Below, in pieces: positions 6,454-13,263 of a stretch of DNA of 21,120 nt. The stretch is from positions 1-21,120 of the forward strand of contig CAYSFE010000012.1 in assembly GCA_964430225.1 (NCBI GenBank), in the 5' to 3' direction. Origin of the DNA: CAYSFE01 sp964430225 (GTDB lineage Bacteria; Patescibacteriota; Dojkabacteria; GCA-016699595; JBAXKR01). Positions within the stretch are counted from its first letter, which is position 1; each line of letters begins with the position of its first letter. Below the pieces are notes generated by a model, which saw nothing but the letters and a program-made list of their open reading frames with translations, ran no database searches and had not been told where the DNA came from. The translations under genes were made by a program, and so were the position numbers.

Positions 6454-6997
6454 GGTACAAGTTATTATACTACAACTTATATTTATTCTCCCATTTGCAA
6501 TATATGCCGCATTTTCATTAGCTAAAACGCTAAGAGGTATTACATATACTTTTCAAAAGCCCCAATTCTTTGTTGGCCTTATACTCCTTACAGGAATTAT
6601 ATCAGCTCTTACTGTAAGGGAACTAGGAATACTTACATATACTGTATTTTTTGTATTTCCATTTTTCCTTTATCTAATCTTCTTTGCACATCCTGTTGTT
6701 AAGACGAATAGATCGATATTTAAAATTGTCTTGAAAACGTTCCTTTTCATAATGCCACTTGTGGTTGTGGTAATTCTGAATCATTATCTGTTTGTTACAA
6801 GTTCTATTCAGATTACGGAGGGAACAGCTGCAACTTCTGATATCTCTAATTTACTTCCCAAGACTGAAGGATCTGTTCCTGTAATATCTTTAGTTGCTCT
6901 ATTACTACTTGTCTCATCTTGTGTACAATGTGCAAGTTATTTAATTGAGAGTTTAATTGATAAACTTTCTGCACATTCTAAACACTATGCTAACTAG
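6452..6997 (+). CDS. Hypothetical multi-pass membrane protein
   Basis: 181 residues from the ATG at 6452. An earlier start at 6335 would add a poorly hydrophobic tail encoded opposite the Mur ligase P-loop. The protein has about five hydrophobic segments (roughly residues 2-22, 37-58, 62-80, 92-112 and 144-163) and a Ser/Thr-rich loop near 120-140. I do not recognise the family. Its ATG shares the bases CATG with the divergent Mur ligase ATG. TAAAAT (6439-6444) sits 7 bases upstream. Its end overlaps the queA start by 11 bases, so the two are coupled. Confidence 0.65.
   Translation: MVQVIILQLIFILPFAIYAAFSLAKTLRGITYTFQKPQFFVGLILLTGIISALTVRELGILTYTVFFVFPFFLYLIFFAHPVVKTNRSIFKIVLKTFLFIMPLVVVVILNHYLFVTSSIQITEGTAATSDISNLLPKTEGSVPVISLVALLLLVSSCVQCASYLIESLIDKLSAHSKHYAN
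6464..6469 (-). promoter_or_regulatory. -10 box of the Mur ligase operon
   Basis: Minus strand TATAAT (6469-6464), 10 bases before the ATG at 6453. It lies inside the coding sequence of the divergent membrane-protein gene. It predicts a leader of only a few bases. I could not define a -35. Confidence 0.45.
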
Positions 6998-8072
6998 TTC
7001 GTTTGATTACACTCTCCCTAAAGAAAGTATTGCAAAATATCCTCCAACTATTCGTGGTGAAACAAACCTACTTGTATTTGATACAAAGACTCTAGAAAAG
7101 AAAGTTGATAAATATTTCAATCTGGATAAATATTTTGAATTAGGAGACATTGTTGTTTTAAATGAGACAAAAGTAGTTCCTGCAAGAATTAAAGCTCATG
7201 GTGAAAAAGTAGGAAAAGTAGAATTGTTTGTAAAAGAAAACCATCATGAATTTAATAAAATACTTTGTATATTTAAAGGAAGTCTTAGATTAGGAGACAT
7301 TCTTACTATTGATAATACGGATATTAAAGTAAGAATTAAAAACATTCTAGGAGAAGGTAATTGTGAAATAGAATTCATGAACTATGTTATCTCTTCATAT
7401 CTTGATCTTGTAACTTTGTTAGAAAAAGTAGGACATGTTCCAATACCTCCGTATATGAAAAGAGAAGATGAAGAAAAAGATAAAGAGAGGTACCAAACAG
7501 AATTCTCAAAAAATATTGGGTCAGTAGCAGCGCCAACTGCTTCTCTTAATTTCACAAAAGACCTAGAGAAGAAAATGAAAGAGAAAGGAGTTGAGGTAGA
7601 AAAGATGACATTGCACTGTGGATTTGGAACCTTTAAACCTATTGTTTCAGATGAAATTGAAAAACATAAAATGCATTCAGAATATTATGAAATCTCAAAA
7701 GATTTAATTGAAAAGGTAAATAAAGCAGAAAGTATAAATAAAAAGGTTTGTGCTGTTGGGACTACTGTTACAAGATCTTTAGAACAATATGCACATAACT
7801 CTCAATTATCTGGTGAAGCCGACATTTTTTTATACCCTGGTGTTAAATTCAACTATGTAAATACACTTCTCACTAATTTTCATGCTCCTAGAAGTACACC
7901 CTTAATATTACTTAATGCATTTGTAACGTATAAGCTGAGTGAGAATAGGGGAATAGAGATTGATGATAAACTGATTGAGGAATCTATGAGTATTGTAAAA
8001 GATATGTATAAATACTCTCTAGATAATGGATTTAAATTCCTAAGTTATGGAGATAGTTGTCTTATTCTTTAG
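6987..8072 (+). CDS. queA: S-adenosylmethionine:tRNA ribosyltransferase-isomerase (QueA)
   Basis: 361 residues from the ATG at 6987 (MLTSSFDYTLPKESIAKYP), the family's usual beginning. The longer frame from 6957 adds a non-homologous tail. QueA moves the ribosyl group of AdoMet onto 7-aminomethyl-7-deazaguanine in tRNA, giving epoxyqueuosine at wobble position 34. Family motifs are clear: 'GHVPIPPYMKREDEEKDKERYQ', 'GSVAAPTASLNFT', 'MTLHCGFGTFKPI', 'VGTTVTRSLE' and 'LLTNFHAPRSTPLILLNAF'. No other queuosine gene is in the window. The 3' end overlaps the convergent membrane-protein gene by 11 bases. Confidence 0.95.
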   Translation: MLTSSFDYTLPKESIAKYPPTIRGETNLLVFDTKTLEKKVDKYFNLDKYFELGDIVVLNETKVVPARIKAHGEKVGKVELFVKENHHEFNKILCIFKGSLRLGDILTIDNTDIKVRIKNILGEGNCEIEFMNYVISSYLDLVTLLEKVGHVPIPPYMKREDEEKDKERYQTEFSKNIGSVAAPTASLNFTKDLEKKMKEKGVEVEKMTLHCGFGTFKPIVSDEIEKHKMHSEYYEISKDLIEKVNKAESINKKVCAVGTTVTRSLEQYAHNSQLSGEADIFLYPGVKFNYVNTLLTNFHAPRSTPLILLNAFVTYKLSENRGIEIDDKLIEESMSIVKDMYKYSLDNGFKFLSYGDSCLIL

Positions 8073-8310
8073 ATGGAGGTGTAAACTCTTTATAGGAATA
8101 AGGTTCAAGAGAGTTGTTATCAATAGGTTGATTCTTGTGAAACTCATTTACCTTTTCAAGTAGTCCTGTTTCAAATGTTGGATTCATCTTTGCAGGGTTA
8201 TATAACTGAATATCTTTTACAGGAACAAATACAAAGATAAACTGGAACACGGTTATTATTAGTATTCCTACTCCTACTATAACTAAAAATGTCACCCAAT
8301 TCTTTGGCAT
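8062..8310 (-). CDS. Small membrane protein of the pilNO operon
   Basis: 82 residues: a short positive N-terminus, one membrane helix (about residues 6-30, 'VTFLVIVGVGILIITVFQFIFVF') and a 50-residue polar, Pro-rich tail, probably outside. Its ATG overlaps the pilO stop as TAATG, which implies tight translational coupling. Position (after pilN and pilO) and topology suggest an accessory part of the pilus inner-membrane platform, in the place where PilP occurs in other bacteria. I see no PilP lipobox, so this is inference only. Confidence 0.7.
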   Translation of the reverse strand: MPKNWVTFLVIVGVGILIITVFQFIFVFVPVKDIQLYNPAKMNPTFETGLLEKVNEFHKNQPIDNNSLEPYSYKEFTPPSKE

Positions 8311-8942
8311 TATTGTGATCCTTTCTTTTGAATGGTTAATATATCTAATGATACCGAATATCTTGTGTCTGTTATCTTTTTAGACCCTGTTCCTTCTTGT
8401 GGTGCAGTTATTGATATTTTATCTATATGCATAGGTCTAGGATATTTTTCAATTTGTTTAATAAAGCTTGCAAGGTCAGTGTAGTTATTTACTTTAAGGC
8501 TTAACGCAATCTTTGTAGTGTCAAAGTCAGCTGGTGTAGTTATCGAGCTACCTGTTGAGAAAATATTCGTAGAATATTGAATGCTTTGTAAAATAATATT
8601 ATTTAATCTGGCTACTTCACTCATATTTGCAGTTAATGCTGCTGTATCTACTTTACTTGGAATACTATCTTGAAATACCGGAATTATAAGTTCGTAATCT
8701 CTGTATTGTTGATCAAGTTTAGTTAAGACTTTAAGTTTAGAATCTAAGTCGTTTTTAGTATTTCTGACATCTTTTATCTGATTTTGAATCTCTCCGATCT
8801 TTAATATTGTGGGACGAATTGCTGCTAAGAAAAGTAATACTACAAGAAGTATGGAGACTCCAAGTAGAGTGTATGTTTTACTTTGAGCATCTTTAAATAG
8901 AGCTTGTAGTTTTAAGTTTTGAAATTTTACTTTACTTGGCAT
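8310..8942 (-). CDS. pilO: PilO-like type IV pilus inner-membrane protein
   Basis: 210 residues. A cytoplasmic N-terminus of about 25 residues is followed by one membrane helix (about 25-45, 'YTLLGVSILLVVLLFLAAI'). A coiled coil (about 48-82, 'LKIGEIQNQIKDVRNTKNDLDSKLKVLTKLDQQY') and a ferredoxin-like domain come next ('TKIALSLKVNNYTDLASFIKQIEKYPRPMHIDKISIT'). This is the PilO layout; PilO pairs with PilN under the pilus. It overlaps pilN by 11 bases upstream and the small membrane gene downstream. Sequence identity to named PilO is not testable here, but the layout and context are strong. Confidence 0.82.
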   Translation of the reverse strand: MPSKVKFQNLKLQALFKDAQSKTYTLLGVSILLVVLLFLAAIRPTILKIGEIQNQIKDVRNTKNDLDSKLKVLTKLDQQYRDYELIIPVFQDSIPSKVDTAALTANMSEVARLNNIILQSIQYSTNIFSTGSSITTPADFDTTKIALSLKVNNYTDLASFIKQIEKYPRPMHIDKISITAPQEGTGSKKITDTRYSVSLDILTIQKKGSQ

Positions 8943-9540
8943 TGTTATTTGCAGTCGTTAAATCTCCTCTAATTAATTTTTCTGAAAAATCTCCCGTAAT
9001 ATCAAAAGTAAAAGTACTTCCATTTGCCCCAGGCTTTGATGATAAACTATTAAGTGTTACGTTAATTAGAAGGGGAGAGTTCTTATACGCTATTTCAGCA
9101 TTACTTACTGCATCTCTACTTCCTGATCCTGAAATAGTTACACCTGTTAAAGAAAGTCCAACATTTAAATTGCTTATTCCTTGTGGGTTTAGAGCTATTA
9201 AATCATCTAAGATTTTGGAATAGTTTGATAATGGTTTCCATGCTCTGTTATACGCATCCATATCTTTTTGTAAGGCTGTAATATCTTTCTGCCTCTTCTC
9301 ATATGACTTAAGTCTAAAACTTAATGATTCTGCACTCTCTTTTAAATCATTTAGTTCTCTTTCGTATGCAAACCTGAATCCAAATGAAACTATGATGATT
9401 AAGAGTGTACATATGATAATAATTCTACAAGTTCCTGATAACCAAACATATATCTTTTCCCATCCGTCAAGCTCTCTTCCTCTTACATAGAGTAGGTTAA
9501 AAGTCTTTTTCTTTTTTGGTGCAGTTTTAAATCCAAACAT
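8932..9540 (-). CDS. pilN: PilN-like type IV pilus assembly protein
   Basis: 202 residues. The N-terminus has 'KKKKTFNLLYVRGREL' at about residues 9-24; the NLL core resembles the PilN tail that docks into PilM. One membrane helix follows (about 36-53, 'CRIIIICTLLIIIVSFGF'), then a coiled coil (about 58-95) and an alpha/beta domain ('LNVGLSLTGVTISGSG', 'NVTLNSL', 'FTFDITGDF'). It is first in a pilN-pilO-small membrane operon. No pilM precedes it; instead a divergent pseudopilin gene begins 41 bases away. Confidence 0.8.
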   Translation of the reverse strand: MFGFKTAPKKKKTFNLLYVRGRELDGWEKIYVWLSGTCRIIIICTLLIIIVSFGFRFAYERELNDLKESAESLSFRLKSYEKRQKDITALQKDMDAYNRAWKPLSNYSKILDDLIALNPQGISNLNVGLSLTGVTISGSGSRDAVSNAEIAYKNSPLLINVTLNSLSSKPGANGSTFTFDITGDFSEKLIRGDLTTANNNAK

Positions 9541-9546
9541 GGGCAG

Positions 9547-9577
9547 TTTACTTGTATCAATTTAACATTTAAAATGT
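9547..9577 (+). promoter_or_regulatory. Promoter with inverted repeat between pilN and the pseudopilin gene
   Basis: TTTACT (9547-9552), 17-bp spacer, TAAAAT (9570-9575), then six bases to the pseudopilin ATG at 9582. The inverted repeat ACATTT-A-AAATGT (9565-9577) covers the -10. On the other strand TAAACT lies 4 bases before the pilN ATG, so this 41-bp gap must serve both directions. Confidence 0.5.
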
Positions 9578-9581
9578 ATCT

Positions 9582-10211
9582 ATGCAAAATACGAAAATTC
9601 AAAAAGCCTTTACTATAGTTGAATTATTGGTAGTTATGGCAGTAATAGGAATACTCATTACTTTAGCGGTTGTTGGAATTAATGCTATTCAAAATTCTCA
9701 ACGTCAACTTGGGATAGCAAATGATTTAAGAAACTTCGATGCTCTTTTAAATGAGTATTATGGAAAATATAGGCTTTATCCTGGTCTTGACGCAGGTGGA
9801 TTTTTTACAGAAACAGGGGGACCTTTTACAAGAATAGTAATGGACAAAACAATGCCTAATTTAGGAATATGTTTGGTTATTCCTGGTAAGGAAGGTATAG
9901 TGTCTGCATGTAATGTAGATAGTTTAGATAAGAATAAGTATTTTTCGGCTGTTAAAATGTTTCAACCAACAATAAGCGATGTAATTGTATTTGGGAATAA
10001 TATTGGAGATCCTGTGGTTAGGGCTTCATATTTTTCAAGTGGACAAGTTAAGAACGACTGTAACTTTCATATTAATGCAGGAAATGTAGGGGTAGATAAG
10101 TGGGCACTAATCTATGGTACATACCCTGCAAACCAGGAGTATATGTTATCTGCATGTAATGACCAAGGTGTACTTCAGAATATGGGAAGCTATAGTGGAA
10201 AGTTGCCTTAG
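9582..10211 (+). CDS. Type IV pilin/pseudopilin with class III signal
   Basis: 209 residues. A short basic leader (MQNTKIQKA) precedes F10-T-I-V-E14-LLVVMAVIGILITLAVV. This is the prepilin signal, with Phe at +1 and the key Glu at +5; Ala instead of Gly at -1 is tolerated. After the 20-residue hydrophobic helix the body has four cysteines and a Gly-rich globular domain with 'NEYYGKYRLYPGL', common in major and minor pseudopilins. It would be processed by PilD-type peptidase and assembled in the membrane platform made by PilN/PilO. It has its own promoter and lies 82 bases before ftsA. Confidence 0.88.
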   Translation: MQNTKIQKAFTIVELLVVMAVIGILITLAVVGINAIQNSQRQLGIANDLRNFDALLNEYYGKYRLYPGLDAGGFFTETGGPFTRIVMDKTMPNLGICLVIPGKEGIVSACNVDSLDKNKYFSAVKMFQPTISDVIVFGNNIGDPVVRASYFSSGQVKNDCNFHINAGNVGVDKWALIYGTYPANQEYMLSACNDQGVLQNMGSYSGKLP

Positions 10212-10226
10212 TAAAGGTAGACAAAT

Positions 10227-10255
10227 TTGCCAGTTTCACTCTTTTTATATATACT
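10227..10255 (+). promoter_or_regulatory. Promoter of ftsA-ftsZ
   Basis: TTGCCA (10227-10232), 17-bp spacer, TATACT (10250-10255), the best sigma-70-type match in the window. Transcription would start near 10262, leaving a leader of about 32 bases before the ftsA ATG. The leader has no Shine-Dalgarno sequence. It contains the direct repeat TAGTAAA twice (10267-10273 and 10278-10284), one helical turn apart. A second hexamer, TAAAGT (10281-10286), 7 bases before the ATG, may give a leaderless transcript. Confidence 0.6.
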
Positions 10256-10293
10256 TACAACTAGCCTAGTAAATTATTAGTAAAGTCTATTAA

Positions 10294-11430
10294 ATGTCTA
10301 AGAAAGTAATTGCGGGACTCGATCTTGGTTCTACAAAAATAACAGCAGTTATTGCAACTGTTGATGATGCTAAAGCTCCTCAAGTTATAGGTGTAGCTAC
10401 TCAGCCAAGCCAAGGAATGAAGAAAGGTGTTATCGTAAATATTGATAGCGCAATAAACTGTATTGCTACTACTCTTGAAGCAGCAGAGCGAATGGCTGGT
10501 GTAACNNNNNNNNNNNNNNNNNNNNNNNNNNNNNNNNNNNNNNNNNNNNNNNNNNNNNNNNNNNNNNNNNNNNNNNNNNNNNNNNNNNNNNNNNNNNNNN
10601 NNNNNCAAAATCTTTTAAAATGTATTCAAAATTTAGGATTAAGAGTAGATGATGTTATTTTTGGTGGATGGGCTTCTTCTACTGCAGTATTAACAGATAC
10701 TGAAAAAGAACTTGGTGTACTTATGTTAGATATTGGTGGAGGTACAACCTCCATTTCCGCTTTTATAGAGGATGCAATCACATATAGTGGATGTGTAGCA
10801 TTTGGTGGAACAAATGTAACAAGTGATATTGCTATTGGGCTTAGGGTTTCTCTAGAAGATGCTGAAAAGATAAAATTAAGTTTAGATCAAATAAAGAGAC
10901 AAGCAAATAAATCTAGATTCTCTGAATCTAAATCAGAAAAAATACTAGCCCTTAAAAAGAAAGGTGATGATAAAGATGAATCAGGAGATGAAATGTTAGA
11001 TTTAAGCTTCTTAAATATTACTGATCTCGAAAAAGTTTCTTCTAAAATGATGGATGGAATAATAGAAGCAAGGTTAAGTGAAATATTTGATTTAGTAATT
11101 CAACAAGTTGAACAATCCGGATTAAGTGCTAAAATGCCTGCAGGTATAGTAATAACAGGTGGATCAGCTCTGTTACCAGGTATTACAGTAATTGCGAAGA
11201 AAGTATTTGGAGTTCCAGCAAGAGTTGCATATCCTCGTGGTATAGAAGGATTAGTTGACGAAATCTCACTTCCTAGCTATAGTGCAGCACAGGGACTAAT
11301 ACTATACGGAATGAATGATGATGGAACATCAGGAAGAAGTACTAAAGTAGTAGCAGAGGGAGGAAAGGTTGGAAATGGTGGAGGATTCATGGATTCAATA
11401 AAGAAAATATTTAAAAGATTTACACCTTAA
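10294..11430 (+). CDS. ftsA: Cell division protein FtsA (interrupted by assembly gap)
   Basis: Actin-like ATPase that tethers FtsZ to the membrane. Visible parts are phosphate-1 'AGLDLGSTKITAVIATVDD', 'SQGMKKGVIVNIDSAINCI', 'GGWASSTAVLTDTEKELGVLMLDIGGGTTSISAF', 'VTSDIAIGLRVSLEDAEKIK', the adenosine motif 'GIVITGGSALLPGI', and a C-terminal amphipathic tail 'GGGFMDSIKKIFKRF' for membrane binding. The flanks of the 100-N run match residues near 70 and 170 of known FtsA. The true missing piece should therefore be nearer 290 bases and covers subdomain 1C. The frame is kept across the Ns only by chance. The stop is 21 bases before the ftsZ GTG. Confidence 0.93.
   Translation: MSKKVIAGLDLGSTKITAVIATVDDAKAPQVIGVATQPSQGMKKGVIVNIDSAINCIATTLEAAERMAGVXXXXXXXXXXXXXXXXXXXXXXXXXXXXXXXXXXQNLLKCIQNLGLRVDDVIFGGWASSTAVLTDTEKELGVLMLDIGGGTTSISAFIEDAITYSGCVAFGGTNVTSDIAIGLRVSLEDAEKIKLSLDQIKRQANKSRFSESKSEKILALKKKGDDKDESGDEMLDLSFLNITDLEKVSSKMMDGIIEARLSEIFDLVIQQVEQSGLSAKMPAGIVITGGSALLPGITVIAKKVFGVPARVAYPRGIEGLVDEISLPSYSAAQGLILYGMNDDGTSGRSTKVVAEGGKVGNGGGFMDSIKKIFKRFTP
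10506..10605. other. Assembly gap (100 N)
   Basis: Exactly 100 unknown bases inside ftsA. The round number suggests a placeholder of unknown size. From FtsA homology about 95-100 residues are missing, so the real gap is likely about three times longer. Confidence 0.95.
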
Positions 11431-11451
11431 TTAATTTTTACTTAAATTTAA

Positions 11452-12645
11452 GTGCCATACGTTAATCCAGGAGCTGACAACTTCGCAAAAATAAAAGTAG
11501 TTGGAGTCGGTGGTGGAGGTAGTAATGCAGTAGATAATATGGTTAAACACTACAACATCGAAGGTGTTGAGTTCATAGCTGTAAATACAGACGCACAAGC
11601 ACTTCTTAAGAATAATGCTGAAGTAAAATTAAGAATTGGTGAAGAGCTTACTCGTGGATTAGGTAGTGGGGGAAATCCACAGATAGGTAAGAAAGCAGCA
11701 GAGGAATCAAGTGATATGCTTCATGAACATTTAGCTGGGGCTGACATGGTTTTCATAACTTCTGGAATGGGTGGGGGAACAGGATCAGGTGCTGCTCCTA
11801 TTGTAGCTGGTATTGCAAAAAGCTTAGGTGCATTAACTGTGGGTATAGTTACAAAACCTTTTGACTTTGAAGGTAAGAGAAGAGTTCAAACAGCACTAGG
11901 TGCAATTGAAGAAATGAAAGATAAGGTGGATACACTTATCGTTGTCCCTAATCAAAGACTATTAGAAATGGGAGAAAGAAGTCTCTCTTTCCTAGATGCT
12001 ATGAAGAAAGTAGATGATGTTTTAGGACAAGCTGTAAAAAGTATTTCAAATCTAGTTACTCAAACTGGACTTATCAATGTAGATTTTGCTGATGTAAAAA
12101 CCATTATGACTGATGCTGGTACTGCAATAATGGGAATTGGAGAAGCTACTGGTGAAGATAGAGCAATAGAGGCTGCTAAGATGGCAGTTAATTCTCCACT
12201 TCTTGAAATCTCAATTGATGGAGCTACTGGAGTCCTATTCAATGTTATTGGTGGTCCTGATATGAAACTTGAAGAAGTTGATGAAGCAGCTTTACTCATT
12301 AATCAAGTTGTTGATCCTGATGCAAATATAATCTTTGGTGCTTCTATTGATGAAGCAATGAAAGATAAGATACAAATCACAGTACTTGCTACTGGATTTA
12401 AAGGTGGACCTAAGATGAAGGATATTATGCCTAAAGCAGAACTATCAGATAGGGTAGTAGGTGTAATGAAAGATGAAGAAGAACAACCTAAGTCATCTCG
12501 TTTTAGTGGAAGAGTATTTAGTGGTGGAGCAGTATCATCTAGAAAAATAGTAACTGACCGATCAACTTTATCATCAGACACATCAGAATCAGAAGATGAT
12601 GTAGAACTTGATAACACACCAGCTTTCTTTAGAAGAAAGAAATAG
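11452..12645 (+). CDS. ftsZ: Cell division GTPase FtsZ
   Basis: 397 residues from a GTG start. GTP-binding features are complete: 'KVVGVGGGGSNAVDNM' (15-30), tubulin signature GGGTGSG (107-113), 'TLIVVPNQRLLE', and the catalytic T7 loop 'NVDFADV' (N209, D211, D214). A variable acidic/Ser-rich linker follows residue 335. The extreme C-terminus 'TPAFFRRKK' resembles the conserved peptide that binds FtsA. It forms the division ring. The site before the GTG is AT-rich without a Shine-Dalgarno sequence. It is downstream of ftsA, and the likely operon ends here, with 66 bases before the next gene. Confidence 0.97.
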   Translation: MPYVNPGADNFAKIKVVGVGGGGSNAVDNMVKHYNIEGVEFIAVNTDAQALLKNNAEVKLRIGEELTRGLGSGGNPQIGKKAAEESSDMLHEHLAGADMVFITSGMGGGTGSGAAPIVAGIAKSLGALTVGIVTKPFDFEGKRRVQTALGAIEEMKDKVDTLIVVPNQRLLEMGERSLSFLDAMKKVDDVLGQAVKSISNLVTQTGLINVDFADVKTIMTDAGTAIMGIGEATGEDRAIEAAKMAVNSPLLEISIDGATGVLFNVIGGPDMKLEEVDEAALLINQVVDPDANIIFGASIDEAMKDKIQITVLATGFKGGPKMKDIMPKAELSDRVVGVMKDEEEQPKSSRFSGRVFSGGAVSSRKIVTDRSTLSSDTSESEDDVELDNTPAFFRRKK

Positions 12646-12678
12646 AAATATTTCATTCTCTCTAATCTATTTCTCATA

Positions 12679-12711
12679 TTGATCTAATCATTCATGGTGT
12701 ATATACACCAC
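12679..12711 (+). promoter_or_regulatory. Promoter and palindromic operator of the secretion operon
   Basis: TTGATC (12679-12684), 17-bp spacer, TATACA (12702-12707), then four bases and the ATG at 12712. Overlapping the -10 is the perfect 16-bp palindrome TGGTGTATATACACCA (12695-12710). A start site would fall on or beside the ATG. The palindrome is well placed for a dimeric repressor to block RNA polymerase. Confidence 0.55.
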
Positions 12712-12927
12712 ATGAATTTAACAGATCAAAACATATTTCAAATTATTCAAATCGCATTAATACTTATAGGAATATTCATTTGTTTAAATATTCTTATTGC
12801 AATAACTAAATATTTAAAAATATTTCCTAAACTAGGACTTCTTAAGTATTTGAAGGCAGATGCTTATCCAGAACAGTTAAATCTTCAAACAATAATTAAG
12901 AAATATTCCATTAATAGGAAAAAATAA
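12712..12927 (+). CDS. Small membrane protein, first gene of the VirB-like operon
   Basis: 71 residues from the ATG at 12712 (MNLTDQNIFQ), preferred over 12694, which would put the start inside the operator palindrome. One membrane helix (about residues 10-33, 'FQIIQIALILIGIFICLNILIAI') is followed by a basic tail ending NRKK, probably cytoplasmic. The family is not recognised. Its place ahead of a VirB2-like gene suggests an accessory subunit of the secretion channel. Confidence 0.65.
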   Translation: MNLTDQNIFQIIQIALILIGIFICLNILIAITKYLKIFPKLGLLKYLKADAYPEQLNLQTIIKKYSINRKK

Positions 12928-12944
12928 TTTATTATTCACATTTT

Positions 12945-13262
12945 ATGTTAATCATTAATATCCTTTTGCTTCTTTCATATCTCTTAATATTTCCCACTAA
13001 AGTATTAGCTCAGGGAAATGTAATTGTAGTTGGATCTATTGACGAGCTTCTTTGGTCTATTGTTAAGACAATCCAGTATTACTCTTTACCAGTAATGGCA
13101 CTAACACTAGCAGGACTTGGGATAAAGCTTGTGTCTAGTGGAGATGATACACAAGTAAAGAATGTTGTGAAGTCTTGGATGATAAAGATATTAGCAGGGG
13201 GAGTAATTATATTCGGAGCTTCAAGTATCGCGACAATACTTAAGGGGGCAGTTGGTGGATAA
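12945..13262 (+). CDS. VirB2/TrbC-like type IV secretion pilin
   Basis: 105 residues. An N-terminal signal peptide (about 1-22, 'LLLLSYLLIFPTKVLAQ', likely cut after ALAQ-like 'VLA') precedes a two-helix mature part. Helix 1 is at about 38-66 ('IVKTIQYYSLPVMALTLAGLGIKLVSSG'). A short polar loop 'DDTQVKNVVKSW' follows, then helix 2 at about 78-100. This is the VirB2/TrbC hairpin plan. The gene lies directly before VirB6-like. TATTAT is 9 bases before the ATG. Sequence similarity in this family is weak, so the call rests on layout and context. Confidence 0.72.
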   Translation: MLIINILLLLSYLLIFPTKVLAQGNVIVVGSIDELLWSIVKTIQYYSLPVMALTLAGLGIKLVSSGDDTQVKNVVKSWMIKILAGGVIIFGASSIATILKGAVGG

Positions 13263-13263
13263 A

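Noticed and set aside
10261..10608. Minus-strand open frame crossing the N run.
   Set aside because: It is kept open only by the unknown bases and lies opposite ftsA.
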